A DNA stretch of 40,656 bases from a virus. The stretch is taken from positions 1 through 40,656 of the IMG/VR virus record IMGVR_UViG_3300032462_000025; one strand, given 5' to 3'. Below the pieces are notes generated by a model. It did no database searches. It was not told the DNA's origin and saw only the letters and a list, made by a program, of their open reading frames with translations. Of the stretch, positions 6,024 through 14,763 are shown in pieces; position 1 is the stretch's first letter; each line of letters opens with the position of its first letter. A program made the translations under genes and the position numbers.

Positions 6024-8966
6024 ATTTATATAGACGCATTTTACCGCAGAGGCGGTGACGCAGAAGTAATCAGGATAGTAGAAAGAATTAATGGTAAGAG
6101 GGTATACAAAGAGTATCCACCTGATTACCATTTCTTCATGAATGATCCTCGCGGGTCGCACAAATCTATCTATGGCGATGTGGTTAAGAAAGTACAACCA
6201 CGATCCTTTGCTGAGAAGACGAAATTAGTTAAGACATTATCACATAATGTCAAACGCTGGGAATCGGACATCGATCCTATCTTCAGATGTCTGGAACACA
6301 ATTATCTCCACGCCGAAGCACCTGCTCTTAACATAGCATTCTTCGACATTGAAACAAGCTTCGATAAAAAGACAGGATGGTCTCAGGCCGGTGACGCAGA
6401 CAACTATATTACATCCATATCTATACACTTACAATGGATAGACGAAATAATATGTCTCGCAATACCGCCGGAAACTCTTACATGGGATGAAGCACAGGTT
6501 ATTGCTGACGAGGTCGGCAATGTGGTGCTATTTGGCACAGAGGGAGAAATGCTAAATGCGTTCATGGATGTTATAGAGGATGCTGATGTGTTGAGTGGAT
6601 GGAACAGCGAAGCATACGATATCCCATATGTTGTTAACAGGATTAAGAAAGTCCTTGGTAAACAAGAGACAAGAAGACTTTGTTTATGGGAACAACAGCC
6701 GAAGGTACGGGAATTCGAACGTGGCGGCAAAACGCAGCCGACATACGATTTGATTGGCCGAGTCCACGTAGATTACATGCAAATCTATAAGAAATATAAC
6801 TACGAAGAACGCCACAGCTATGCACTTAATGCAATTGCTGAAATCGAGTTAGGAGATTCCAAACTGCAATATGATGGGACACTTGACGAACTTTACAATG
6901 ACGACTTTAAGAAATTTTTAGAGTACAACATTCAGGATACCCGACTACTAGACAAACTTGATAAGAAACTGCAATTCATTGACTTGGCAAATTCAATTGC
7001 TCATTCTAGTTGTGTATTAATTCAAACAACAATGGGTGCAGTAGCTGTAACCGATCAAAACATCTTAGTAGAAGCACATGGACGTGGAATGGTATGTCCC
7101 GATAAAAAGCATTCAGCTAAGGATGACTTAGCTACCCGAGCAGCCGGCGGCTGGGTTGCAACACCTAAGAAAGGATTTCATCGTTGGATTGCTTCAACTG
7201 ACATGAAATCACTCTATCCATCTGTTATCCGTACACTGAATATGAGTCCAGAGACTATCATTGGGCAAATTAGGTTGACACGGACAAATGAAGCTATAGA
7301 ATCGTGGGAAGCAAATGGCGCCAAATACACTTTTGCTAACTGGTGGAATGATAAATTCAATGTGTTAGAAATGGACGACTTCTATAACAAGGACATAGGC
7401 ACGAAGCTAATACTTGATATGGAGGATGGATCGGAGTTCGAAGTTACTGGTCGAGAACTTAGTGACTTAATATTCGAGAGTGGTCAGCCTTGGTGCATTA
7501 GTGCAAATGGTACTATTTTTAAAACAGACGTAGACGGGGTAATCCCGTCGCTGTTAACACGCTGGTACAATGAGCGTAAAGTGCTGCAAGGCATTATGAC
7601 GAACTACCAAGACTTGGAAGATAATGCTAAGATTGTGGGTACAGCAGTTCCAGCAGATTTGTTTGATTTAAGCGATATTAGCGATGCAGAACTAAAGGCC
7701 AATTCCTATGCAAATGCTGAGTCGTATAAGCCGAAAAAACTAAAGGAATTAGTAGAAGAAGGACACAAGAAGCGTGTAGTTCAGTACATGAACCAGCATA
7801 ACTTAACAGTTAAGGATGGTAAAGCGATACACAGAGACCAGAAGGACCTAAAACGCATTGTTGGATTCTGGGACAAGAGGCAGTTGGTTAAGAAAATTAA
7901 CCTGAACAGTGCTTATGGTGCGTTGTTGAATCCTGGCAGCAGGTTCTTCGATCAGAGATTAGGTCAATCGACAACCCTGTCAGGCAGGACGATTACTAAG
8001 CACATGGCAGCTAAGACTAATGAAATGATGACTGGCGAATATGACCACTATGGAAAGTCGATTGTTTACGGAGATACTGATTCGTGTTATTTCTCTGCAT
8101 ATCCGATCCTGCGAGATGAGATTGAACGTGGCGAAGTCGTGTGGACAAAAGAAAGTATCATCGATACATATAATTCACTGGCATCAGCTGTGTCTGCTAC
8201 ATTCCCAGGATTCCTGTTAGAGAAGATGAATGTACCTATTAAGAGATCAACTGGTGTAATTGCAAGCTCGCGAGAAACTGTATCTGTGTCTGGGATATGG
8301 ATGTCTAAGAAGCGTTATGCATGTTTAATGTATGACGAGGACGGGATTAGATTGGACTCGGCTACGAAGCCAGGTAAAGTGAAAGCTATGGGGCTGGACT
8401 TAAAAAGGGCAGACACTCCCAAGTTTATCCAGGAATTCTTATCAGAGATCTTGTTAGACACGTTGACCGATAAAGGTGAGAATATAGTTATCGAGAAGAT
8501 TCGTGTATTCAAAGAAAAGTTTGAAGACATGAAACCATGGGCACAAGGCACTCCTAAGGCTGTTAATAAACTAACCCATTATCGAGACAAGATAGAGGAT
8601 GCTGGATTCAAGAAGATGAAAGGCATTGAAGTTGGTAATCTTCATGTGCCCGGGCACGTTACAGCAAGTTTGGCATGGAATCAACTAAGAGAAATTCACA
8701 GAGATCATCATGCTATGCCGATTATCGACGGACAGAAAATCATTGTGTGTAAGTTGAAGGAGACATCCGAGAATGTGCTAACAAGTATTGCAATGCCGGT
8801 GGATGAAGTTCACCTGCCGGATTGGTTTACATCCCTGCCATTTGATACTGAGATGATGATGGCTGGTATTGTGGATAAAAAAATCGAAAATCTACTAGGT
8901 GTTCTCAAGTGGGACCTTAAGGCCGCCAGTAAGGAGCACGAGATGTTCAGCAGACTTTTTGGCTAA
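6024..8966 (+). CDS. 43: Family B DNA polymerase (T4 gp43-like), apparent ATT start
   Basis: Replicative polymerase with proofreading. The first ATG (6138) would lose conserved sequence: upstream in frame is YIDAFYRRGGDAEVIRI, aligning with the T4 gp43 N-terminus, back to a TAG at 6018. AGGGGA (6012-6017) sits 6 bases before ATT 6024, the best start, giving 980 residues. Numbered from ATT: Exo I FFDIET near 108, Exo II SGWNSEAYDIPYVVNR, motif A DMKSLYPSVI near 393, motif B KKINLNSAYGALLNP, motif C YGDTDSCY near 684. It ends in MFSRLFG, like the T4 clamp-binding tail (SLDFLFG). The final 72 bases overlap the convergent HNH gene. Confidence 0.95.
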   Translation: MYIDAFYRRGGDAEVIRIVERINGKRVYKEYPPDYHFFMNDPRGSHKSIYGDVVKKVQPRSFAEKTKLVKTLSHNVKRWESDIDPIFRCLEHNYLHAEAPALNIAFFDIETSFDKKTGWSQAGDADNYITSISIHLQWIDEIICLAIPPETLTWDEAQVIADEVGNVVLFGTEGEMLNAFMDVIEDADVLSGWNSEAYDIPYVVNRIKKVLGKQETRRLCLWEQQPKVREFERGGKTQPTYDLIGRVHVDYMQIYKKYNYEERHSYALNAIAEIELGDSKLQYDGTLDELYNDDFKKFLEYNIQDTRLLDKLDKKLQFIDLANSIAHSSCVLIQTTMGAVAVTDQNILVEAHGRGMVCPDKKHSAKDDLATRAAGGWVATPKKGFHRWIASTDMKSLYPSVIRTLNMSPETIIGQIRLTRTNEAIESWEANGAKYTFANWWNDKFNVLEMDDFYNKDIGTKLILDMEDGSEFEVTGRELSDLIFESGQPWCISANGTIFKTDVDGVIPSLLTRWYNERKVLQGIMTNYQDLEDNAKIVGTAVPADLFDLSDISDAELKANSYANAESYKPKKLKELVEEGHKKRVVQYMNQHNLTVKDGKAIHRDQKDLKRIVGFWDKRQLVKKINLNSAYGALLNPGSRFFDQRLGQSTTLSGRTITKHMAAKTNEMMTGEYDHYGKSIVYGDTDSCYFSAYPILRDEIERGEVVWTKESIIDTYNSLASAVSATFPGFLLEKMNVPIKRSTGVIASSRETVSVSGIWMSKKRYACLMYDEDGIRLDSATKPGKVKAMGLDLKRADTPKFIQEFLSEILLDTLTDKGENIVIEKIRVFKEKFEDMKPWAQGTPKAVNKLTHYRDKIEDAGFKKMKGIEVGNLHVPGHVTASLAWNQLREIHRDHHAMPIIDGQKIIVCKLKETSENVLTSIAMPVDEVHLPDWFTSLPFDTEMMMAGIVDKKIENLLGVLKWDLKAASKEHEMFSRLFG

Positions 8967-9713
8967 CTTTGTGTCCTTAATCTTTTGTTTGGTTTCCTCC
9001 GAAGTGATTTTTCCTTTATGTGCTTCCCGAATTTTTTGCTTTGTTTCCTCTGATGGTTTATTGCCCTTGTTAGCTTCACTTAATTTTCTCTTATGTTCTT
9101 CGGATTTAGGTTTTCCTTTTAAAGAATCACTACGAAGTTGCTTTAATTCCGATGCTTTTTCCGGCCCATACATTTCTTCATAGGTTTTTCCTTTATTTTT
9201 TCCAATTAAAGAATCGCTGATGCTTTTTCTAGTCATATCGGTAACAATTTTACCAGTTTGACCTTTACATATATTAAGTCTATGTTCATCAGTTAATTTT
9301 CTTCCAATTGCACTATCACTTATTTTCTTTCTAGTTTCATTTGATAACGATTTTCCCTGATTTGCGATACTCAGCTTCTGTTTAGTTTCGTCAGATCTCG
9401 GGATTCCTTTCCTTGCATCGGAGAGCTGCCTTTTAATCCATTTAAACATTTTATTATTACGAACCATACCCTTACTTCCGGCATTCATGCACATTGCTGA
9501 TAATGCATAGATTAGTGATTTGTTTCCGGGATGCATTTTAACAAGCAATTGATGGGCAAGAAAATGTTCTTCGTAGGTTAATATTACTAAATTTGTTGCA
9601 TCGTCGGTCCCTCCCATACATTTTGGAAGAATATGATGTTTCTCAGTATACTCCAGTCTTGTTTTACTTTTTGATTTTTCTATTAGATTTTTATAGATTT
9701 TTTCGTAGTTCAT
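8895..9713 (-). CDS. HNH homing endonuclease with NUMOD3 repeats
   Basis: 272-residue free-standing homing endonuclease. The N-terminal HNH fold is EKHHILPKCMGGTDDATNL (about 24-42) followed by LTYEEHFLAHQLL, the usual HH..N..H arrangement. From about residue 90 come repeated NUMOD3 DNA-binding modules of the form GKxxSEETKxKIxxAxKG, at least six copies. It would cut a related phage genome lacking the gene and spread by repair. It runs convergently into the DNA polymerase, and its last 24 codons are read from the strand opposite the polymerase C-terminus. GAGG lies 6 bases before its ATG and a late box at 9730-9737. More AT-rich than its neighbours. Confidence 0.9.
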   Translation of the reverse strand: MNYEKIYKNLIEKSKSKTRLEYTEKHHILPKCMGGTDDATNLVILTYEEHFLAHQLLVKMHPGNKSLIYALSAMCMNAGSKGMVRNNKMFKWIKRQLSDARKGIPRSDETKQKLSIANQGKSLSNETRKKISDSAIGRKLTDEHRLNICKGQTGKIVTDMTRKSISDSLIGKNKGKTYEEMYGPEKASELKQLRSDSLKGKPKSEEHKRKLSEANKGNKPSEETKQKIREAHKGKITSEETKQKIKDTKLAKKSAEHLVLLTGGLKVPLENT

Positions 9714-9729
9714 ATTATCCTCAATGATT

Positions 9730-9737
9730 TATTTATC
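9730..9737 (-). promoter_or_regulatory. Late-type promoter box for the HNH gene
   Basis: GATAAATA on the minus strand, with expected start about 9724, 11 bases before the ATG at 9713; the GAGG ribosome site lies between. Confidence 0.55.
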
Positions 9738-9866
9738 AATATACTAACTACACTTACATGAATGGTGATAAGTAATCTAACAAATAATTGACATTTTGCA
9801 GATTTTATATAGAAATTGAAACCTATGTCACTTAAAAGACATTGCGAGACTTTATTTGATTTCAGT

Positions 9867-9925
9867 AAGATGTGAACGGTTGACTTTCGTTACCTTTTCG
9901 CGTAAACTTATAAGATGAGAACGGT
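9867..9925 (+). repeat. Two 14-bp near-identical direct repeats before the clamp gene
   Basis: AAGATGTGAACGGT (9867-9880) and AAGATGAGAACGGT (9912-9925) match at 13 of 14 bases, 45 bp apart. TTGACT (9880-9885) abuts the first copy, with a weak TAAACT at the -10 distance. They lie in the untranslated gap before the clamp gene and could be operator sites for it; function unknown. Confidence 0.5.
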
Positions 9926-9954
9926 CACGTTACACAAATATTAAAGGAAAACAA

Positions 9955-10704
9955 ATGAACTTATTGGACAGCTTTAAAGACATTGTAAAACACACAAGCA
10001 GCTTGGGTTTTATAGATATTGTAAAAATCGTAGGAAGTGCTACAGACGCAAAATTGGAAGCAATTGATGCTGAAAAGACCGTTGTAGTATTTGGAAGTAT
10101 GTACCAACCAATCACAGGCATTGATACAACTGTCGGGTTGTCCAGGATTGCAGTGTTGAAGGGTTGTTTAGACTTCCCCGGATTCACTTCTGACAAGTCG
10201 TCACTTGATATAGTGACTGAACTCCGCGGAACTGCAACAGTGCCAACAGAGCTGTTGTTTAAGAGCGGTAGCGGGCACAGTGCTAACTATCGCTTTATGA
10301 GCGAAAGCATGGTAAATGATCAAGTTAAAGTTCCACCATTCAAGGGTGCCACGTGGAATGTAACTATCTCCCCAGAAAAGAAGCGTATTGCAGCTCTTTC
10401 GTACTTCCAGGGTGTATTAGGTGGATTTGAGAAACGTTTTGTCGTAAGTGTGGATGCTGGCACACTTAACTTTCACGTTGGCACGGGTCCGACAGATAGA
10501 ACAACAGTGCCATTCGCAGACAATGTTACAGGTACAATGAAACATCAGTGGTCGTGGCCACTAAGCCAGGTCCTTGGCATTTTGAAGTTGAGCGAAACAG
10601 CATCGACTACAACAATGTATTTCTCAGATATGGGTGCATTAAAGATTGATATTGACTCTGGTCTGGGGAAATACTCCTATATTCTCCCGGCCGGAAAGTC
10701 TTAA
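9955..10704 (+). CDS. 45: Sliding clamp, T4 gp45-like
   Basis: 249 residues, close to T4 gp45 (228). The gp45 topology can be followed: an N-terminal helix LLDSFKDIVKHTSSLG, strands with TVVVFGSMYQPITGI, the helix and strand SRIAVLKGCLDFPGF near 60-75, and repeated alternating hydrophobic strands ending in TTTMYFSDMGALKIDID. The clamp tethers the polymerase to DNA, and in T4 it also couples late transcription to replication. AAGGA lies 7 bases before the ATG. It stands just upstream of the TGT-like gene and about 1 kb after the polymerase, the insertion of the HNH gene apparently having separated them. Clamps diverge fast, so the call leans on context as well. Confidence 0.75.
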   Translation: MNLLDSFKDIVKHTSSLGFIDIVKIVGSATDAKLEAIDAEKTVVVFGSMYQPITGIDTTVGLSRIAVLKGCLDFPGFTSDKSSLDIVTELRGTATVPTELLFKSGSGHSANYRFMSESMVNDQVKVPPFKGATWNVTISPEKKRIAALSYFQGVLGGFEKRFVVSVDAGTLNFHVGTGPTDRTTVPFADNVTGTMKHQWSWPLSQVLGILKLSETASTTTMYFSDMGALKIDIDSGLGKYSYILPAGKS

Positions 10705-10739
10705 ATCCTAAATATGCACATACAAGAGAGCAAATAAGA

Positions 10740-12341
10740 ATGACAAAAAAGCAAGTTGATTTAGGGGCAAGACAGAAGGCAGGGAATTGGGCTGTATATC
10801 TGCCAGCAATTAGCGGATTCTATACAATTCAATTAGGCAAGATGGATGCAATTCCCGGATATGCAGGCAGACCATTGCCGGCCAAGTTCGAGAATGGGCA
10901 CGAGGGGTTAAACTTTTTGGATCCAGAGAAAGCATATTATTACTATCCCTATGGATTATTTAGTGCTGGGCATGCTCAATTAAAGTTAGATAAAGCTAAT
11001 GCAACTGATCCAATGGTGCAGACTCGTGACAGAAGTACATCTATGATTTTAGGTGACTCTGGCGGATTCCAGATTGCAACAGGTGTGTTGAAATTAGATT
11101 GGGCAACAATTAAGGGCCCAGAGGGTGATGCATTGCGTGAACAGATTTTGCGTTGGCTCGAGTATACAGCAGATTGGAGTATGACACTCGATGTTCCTGC
11201 GTTCGCAGCAGATACAAGATTTGCTAAAAAGACTGGATTGAAAAAGTTCGAGGATACCATTGACATCACGCTCCACAACTTAGAATATTTTGTTAAGAAC
11301 CGTAAGCCAGGTGCAACCAAGTTCTTGAACGTATTATCTGGTAGCACACCAGAGAACTCGAAGGTGTGGTTTGACGAAGTTATTAAGTACAGTATTCCTG
11401 CATGTGTAGAGGCCATGGGTCACAGCCCAGACAGGACGATAGAAGGCTACGCATTCGCCGGTATTAACATGAAGCACATGCCGTCTGTGTTGAATCGTTT
11501 GCTAGACTTGCGTGAGCTTGACGCACTGAAGGACAAGGACTGGATTCACTTCCTGGGCATCGGCAGATTGGACTGGGCATGCTATCTGACATCTATAATG
11601 CGTGAATTAAGAAAACACGATAATCCAAATATTGTTCTATCATTTGACGCGGCTAGTCCGTTTGTTGCAACTGCTTACGGATTAACGTATACTTACAATA
11701 GCTTCAATTCAAAGAGGTTAACATACTCGATGGATAGTGGTATAGATGATAAGAATTTGAAGGGTTCACAGATGGCAATGCCATGGCAAGGTCCAATCAT
11801 GGATAGACTTGTCACTGGCGACATGTGTGTATTGGGCCACGGCGATAAGAATAAGATGAAAAAAGAAGGCAGGACAAGCTGGGATTCGTTTACGTATGCT
11901 TTGTATATGGCGCACAACGTTTACAATCACATTGATGCTGTTCAGGAAATTAATAGATTAGCAGACGTTGAGCATGCCACACGTGATATTAAATATACTG
12001 ATTGGTCAAAGCAGAAAGGCAATTCAATCGCAAATGAAGTTAGTGAGTATGTGCCTAGTTCTATTTTATTCTTCGATGACTTTGTTGAAAAATTATTCGA
12101 CCCTGCCAACCCAGATCCTCGTGGTATGATTAAGGAATATGGAACATATTTGGAAAAAATTAGTTTTGGTGGCACTGGCAGTGAAGTTACTGTGAAGAAT
12201 GTTAGTAATTCGCTATTTGACTGGGATTCGATTAAAGTGACACAGATTGACCAGGACGAACTAGCTGATACTCGTAATGAGAAAAGTGAATTAAAAATGG
12301 TAGATTTGTTTAATTTGTTCAATGAAGAAGACAGTAACTGA
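10740..12341 (+). CDS. dpdA: TGT-like DNA 7-deazaguanine transglycosylase (DpdA family)
   Basis: 533 residues, related to tRNA-guanine transglycosylase. DSGGFQ (106-111) is the TGT substrate-binding motif; EGYAFAGINMKHMP matches the glycine-rich loop; HFLGIGRLDW followed by LSFDAASPF has the expected nucleophile Asp (D303). Phage DpdA proteins exchange guanine in DNA for a 7-deazaguanine, blocking restriction enzymes; QueE and a QueD-like protein in this window support DNA rather than tRNA as substrate. It lacks the Cys-rich zinc site at the usual TGT position. The C-terminus, MVDLFNLF (520-527), resembles a clamp-binding peptide, and the clamp gene is immediately upstream. The exact DpdA subtype is not determined. 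Confidence 0.8.
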   Translation: MTKKQVDLGARQKAGNWAVYLPAISGFYTIQLGKMDAIPGYAGRPLPAKFENGHEGLNFLDPEKAYYYYPYGLFSAGHAQLKLDKANATDPMVQTRDRSTSMILGDSGGFQIATGVLKLDWATIKGPEGDALREQILRWLEYTADWSMTLDVPAFAADTRFAKKTGLKKFEDTIDITLHNLEYFVKNRKPGATKFLNVLSGSTPENSKVWFDEVIKYSIPACVEAMGHSPDRTIEGYAFAGINMKHMPSVLNRLLDLRELDALKDKDWIHFLGIGRLDWACYLTSIMRELRKHDNPNIVLSFDAASPFVATAYGLTYTYNSFNSKRLTYSMDSGIDDKNLKGSQMAMPWQGPIMDRLVTGDMCVLGHGDKNKMKKEGRTSWDSFTYALYMAHNVYNHIDAVQEINRLADVEHATRDIKYTDWSKQKGNSIANEVSEYVPSSILFFDDFVEKLFDPANPDPRGMIKEYGTYLEKISFGGTGSEVTVKNVSNSLFDWDSIKVTQIDQDELADTRNEKSELKMVDLFNLFNEEDSN

Positions 12342-12543
12342 AGCTTCTATAAAGCTGGAAAGCCTACTTAAAATCCAAAGGGATTGTTGTAGTCCCCGGG
12401 ATAGCAGTTATGAGTATATGTATGGTATGTTAAATGGTATGATTTTATCTCATGCTGTTATGAACGATATAGAACCAAAATATGCAATGTCTGAGAGAAG
12501 AAGGAAAGCAAAAAATAACATAAGGCACAAAGGGAATAGATGA
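12322..12543 (+). CDS. Small phage protein, unknown
   Basis: 73 residues, overlapping the end of dpdA by 20 bases and the next gene by 4. An N-terminal helix ESLLKIQRDCC is followed by YEYMYGMLNGMILSHAVMND, a short helix pair seen in small phage proteins, and a basic tail (RRRKAKNNIRHKG). No membrane segment and no recognised fold. It has no clear Shine-Dalgarno sequence and may be translated by coupling to dpdA. Confidence 0.55.
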   Translation: MKKTVTEASIKLESLLKIQRDCCSPRDSSYEYMYGMLNGMILSHAVMNDIEPKYAMSERRRKAKNNIRHKGNR

Positions 12544-13370
12544 TACACAATTTATGTATATATCACGGCAACTGCGCAGACGGCTTTACATCTGCGTGGG
12601 TAGTAAGACAGGCATTAGGAGCATATACCGAGTTTCATGCTGGGTTCTTTAATAGTCCGACGCCGGAAGTTAAGGGCATGGATGTATATATTGTAGACTT
12701 TAGTTATCCAAGAGCCGTAATGGAGCAGATTGTTACTAGTGCAAACAAAGTAGTTCACATTGACCACCACGAAACTGCTATAAATGCTATGCAGGATTTT
12801 ACTGCGCCTAATTTATTAAAAGTATACAGTTACGAAAATACGGAAAGTGGCGCAATGCTCACTTGGAAGCATTTCTATCCAGAGAAAGATGTACCACAAC
12901 TAATTAAGCATGTAGATGACCGGGATCGCTGGAAATTCCTAATCCCGGGAACAAGAGAGTTTCAGGCTAATATGTTCAGCTATGAATATACATTCGAGAA
13001 TTGGGACATGTTGCTCTCTCAAGATGTGCAGGCCCAGATTCGGGACGGCGCAGCTATAGAAAGAAAAGACAGGCGCGATATCAAATTGTTGTCCTCTCTA
13101 GTTGTTCGCAGAATGAATATAGCAGGATTCAATGTGCCTGTTGCAAATGTATCGCCCTTTATGGGATCTGAGATGTGCAACAGATTGGCCAGGAATGAAC
13201 CATTCTCGGCGTATTATTACGATACACCAGACGGGCGTATGTTTGGACTACGCTCGTTGCAAGGCACCGTAAATGTTGCAAAAATTGCAGAATCTTACGG
13301 TGGTGGCGGGCATGAAAATGCATCGGGATTCCGAATGTCCTATGAAGATGCAAAAAAATTCGAAATATAA
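12540..13370 (+). CDS. DHH-family phosphoesterase
   Basis: 276 residues. HGNCADGFTSAW (9-20) carries the first metal-binding Asp, VYIVDFSYPR (D53) the second and VVHIDHHETA (DHH at 75-77) the family signature; a later HVDDRDRW supplies another acidic cluster. The C-terminal DHHA1-type end is YGGGGHENASGF, the substrate-binding GGGH. Members are Mn-dependent and cut short RNAs (nanoRNases), cyclic dinucleotides or pAp. The substrate here cannot be told; a role against cyclic-dinucleotide defence signals, beside Acb1, is possible but inferred. Overlaps both neighbours by one to four bases. Confidence 0.9.
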   Translation: MIHNLCIYHGNCADGFTSAWVVRQALGAYTEFHAGFFNSPTPEVKGMDVYIVDFSYPRAVMEQIVTSANKVVHIDHHETAINAMQDFTAPNLLKVYSYENTESGAMLTWKHFYPEKDVPQLIKHVDDRDRWKFLIPGTREFQANMFSYEYTFENWDMLLSQDVQAQIRDGAAIERKDRRDIKLLSSLVVRRMNIAGFNVPVANVSPFMGSEMCNRLARNEPFSAYYYDTPDGRMFGLRSLQGTVNVAKIAESYGGGGHENASGFRMSYEDAKKFEI

Positions 13371-13792
13371 TGACTAAGAAATATTCTGTAAATAAAAAGA
13401 TGCCGTCGAGGATGTTTCTTAAATCCATTGTCGGGGGCGGCAACACATCGATTACCTGCAACTGTGGAAGAACACATTATGCACCTCAGGCATTCGATTA
13501 TAGTAACGATACAGATAATTACGAAATTGCATTGGCAGAATGTCTATTAGAACACGATAAGGATCCGGACGGCGTCATAATAAATTATGAGGATGATTTT
13601 GTGTATTACAAAGAATTGGGTGGCCAACAATTTGTCGAAGATTGTCCATGTAACGGATTAAGACGGTACGAGGATTTTATTTGGGGAAATAGAAATTCAA
13701 TTCGCGAATACTATAAAGTTAGAGTAGAACAAGAGGCATGCTGGGCCGAGCAAGAGGTGGTCCTTAACAAATTAGCAGGAATACAAAAATGA
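13370..13792 (+). CDS. Putative zinc-binding phage protein
   Basis: 140 residues. VGGGNTSITCNCGRTHYAP (about 22-40) provides Cys-x-Cys and a His, and FVEDCPCNG near residue 88 another Cys pair, together a likely Cys3-4/His zinc site. The rest is acidic and helical (EYYKVRVEQEACWAEQEVV). I recognise this as a family shared by phages but know no function. It begins at the A of the preceding TAATGA overlap and ends over the next ATG, so it belongs to the 12322-16525 operon. Confidence 0.65.
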   Translation: MTKKYSVNKKMPSRMFLKSIVGGGNTSITCNCGRTHYAPQAFDYSNDTDNYEIALAECLLEHDKDPDGVIINYEDDFVYYKELGGQQFVEDCPCNGLRRYEDFIWGNRNSIREYYKVRVEQEACWAEQEVVLNKLAGIQK

Positions 13793-14073
13793 CTAAAAAA
13801 TTATATATGGTCGAGACACTTACAACATTTGTCCACAGGTATGCGGTCGAGGCCGAAAGCCTCGACCATGCCTACGATGAAGTAACAATGATGGACTCAG
13901 GATCGGACTCAGATTACTTTGAACCTATTATTTCGATGGCAGTAGTAACCGATATGGTCGTTGATGGTCGAGAAATTGATATGGACGAATTCAATAGAAT
14001 GCAAAAAGACAAAAATGCTAACTCACCGTGGATGGGAGAAAGACTAATACGGAGAATTAAGTATGTCAGCTGA
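13789..14073 (+). CDS. Small acidic phage protein, unknown
   Basis: 94 residues. An N-terminal strand-helix unit (FVHRYAVEAESLDHAYDEVT) is typical of many T4-like and cyanophage hypothetical proteins in which the helix holds an AE(S/D)xxHAxDEV pattern. The end (NANSPWMGERLIRRIKYV) is basic. No catalytic motif. Overlaps its neighbours by 4 and 11 bases. Confidence 0.65.
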   Translation: MTKKLYMVETLTTFVHRYAVEAESLDHAYDEVTMMDSGSDSDYFEPIISMAVVTDMVVDGREIDMDEFNRMQKDKNANSPWMGERLIRRIKYVS

Positions 14074-14515
14074 TTACCTGTTCGAGTCACAATATCCAGG
14101 CGGCACATATTCATCGTTGATTCCGTCGGTGGAGAGCAGAGAGGAATTATATGCATTTTTAGCAGGACTGGATATTCCAAATCTGGAGGATCCGGATGAA
14201 TATCATTGCACACTTATTTACTCAAAGAAAGAATGTCCCGATGTTGTAAAGGAAGATTTTGCATTACCATCCAGGGCAATTGCAACCGAATATAAAATTC
14301 TTGGAACAGACACAAAAGTTCTTGTTCTAGAAATTTATTGCCCTAATGCTGTGAGACTCCACGAACTCTTTATGAGGAAATACGGAGCCACGCATGACTA
14401 CGACGAATATATTCCACACATCACTATTGCAAAAGATTTCAAAGGTAAGATGCCTACAGAAATTCCAGAATTAGAAATAATCTTCAATGGGCAAACAGTA
14501 GAGGAACTAAGCTAA
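14063..14515 (+). CDS. acb1: Acb1-type anti-CBASS phosphodiesterase
   Basis: 150 residues, 2H-phosphoesterase fold. The two catalytic HxT motifs are HCT (48-50, in DEYHCTLIYSK) and HIT (119-121, in YDEYIPHITIAKDF). GGTYSSLIPS near the start and the C-terminal FNGQTVEELS correspond to the start and end of T4 Acb1 (gp57B, about 150 residues). T4 Acb1 hydrolyses the cyclic oligonucleotide signals of CBASS immunity, preventing abortive death of the host. All four catalytic residues are kept, so it should be active; which cyclic nucleotides it cuts is unknown. Start overlaps the previous gene by 11 bases. Confidence 0.85.
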   Translation: MSADYLFESQYPGGTYSSLIPSVESREELYAFLAGLDIPNLEDPDEYHCTLIYSKKECPDVVKEDFALPSRAIATEYKILGTDTKVLVLEIYCPNAVRLHELFMRKYGATHDYDEYIPHITIAKDFKGKMPTEIPELEIIFNGQTVEELS

Positions 14516-14763
14516 TGGCTAAGGAAGGAATACAACATAAGGACTTATTGGGGAATGAAATTACCGATGCTTCTAAATTAGCAGTATCCTGGAAGAATTC
14601 TTTATACATATGTTCCATTATAAAAATTCATCCAAAGATGATGCGATGTAAACCCCTTGTCAGAAGTACATGGATGGCCGATGGCATTCTTGTCTACCCA
14701 AATCAATGCGTAGTAGTTGATGGACCAGATGTCATGGCATATGTATTAAGGGGTGGGGCATGA
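14515..14763 (+). CDS. Small SH3-like phage protein
   Basis: 82 residues with a beta-rich pattern: DLLGNEITDASKLAVSWKN, then SLYICSIIKIHPKMMRCKPL and a C-terminal VDGPDVMAYVLRGG helix. It resembles the protein at 30349 in the order of elements (D.L...., gap, Y.v..i.K, and a final helix before the end), so the two may be distant paralogues. Function unknown; it is translated by overlap with acb1 and with the next gene. Confidence 0.6.
   Translation: MAKEGIQHKDLLGNEITDASKLAVSWKNSLYICSIIKIHPKMMRCKPLVRSTWMADGILVYPNQCVVVDGPDVMAYVLRGGA

Noticed and set aside
10976-11416. Minus-strand frame of 146 residues inside the TGT-like gene
   Set aside because: Antisense to conserved DSGGFQ region; no start signals.
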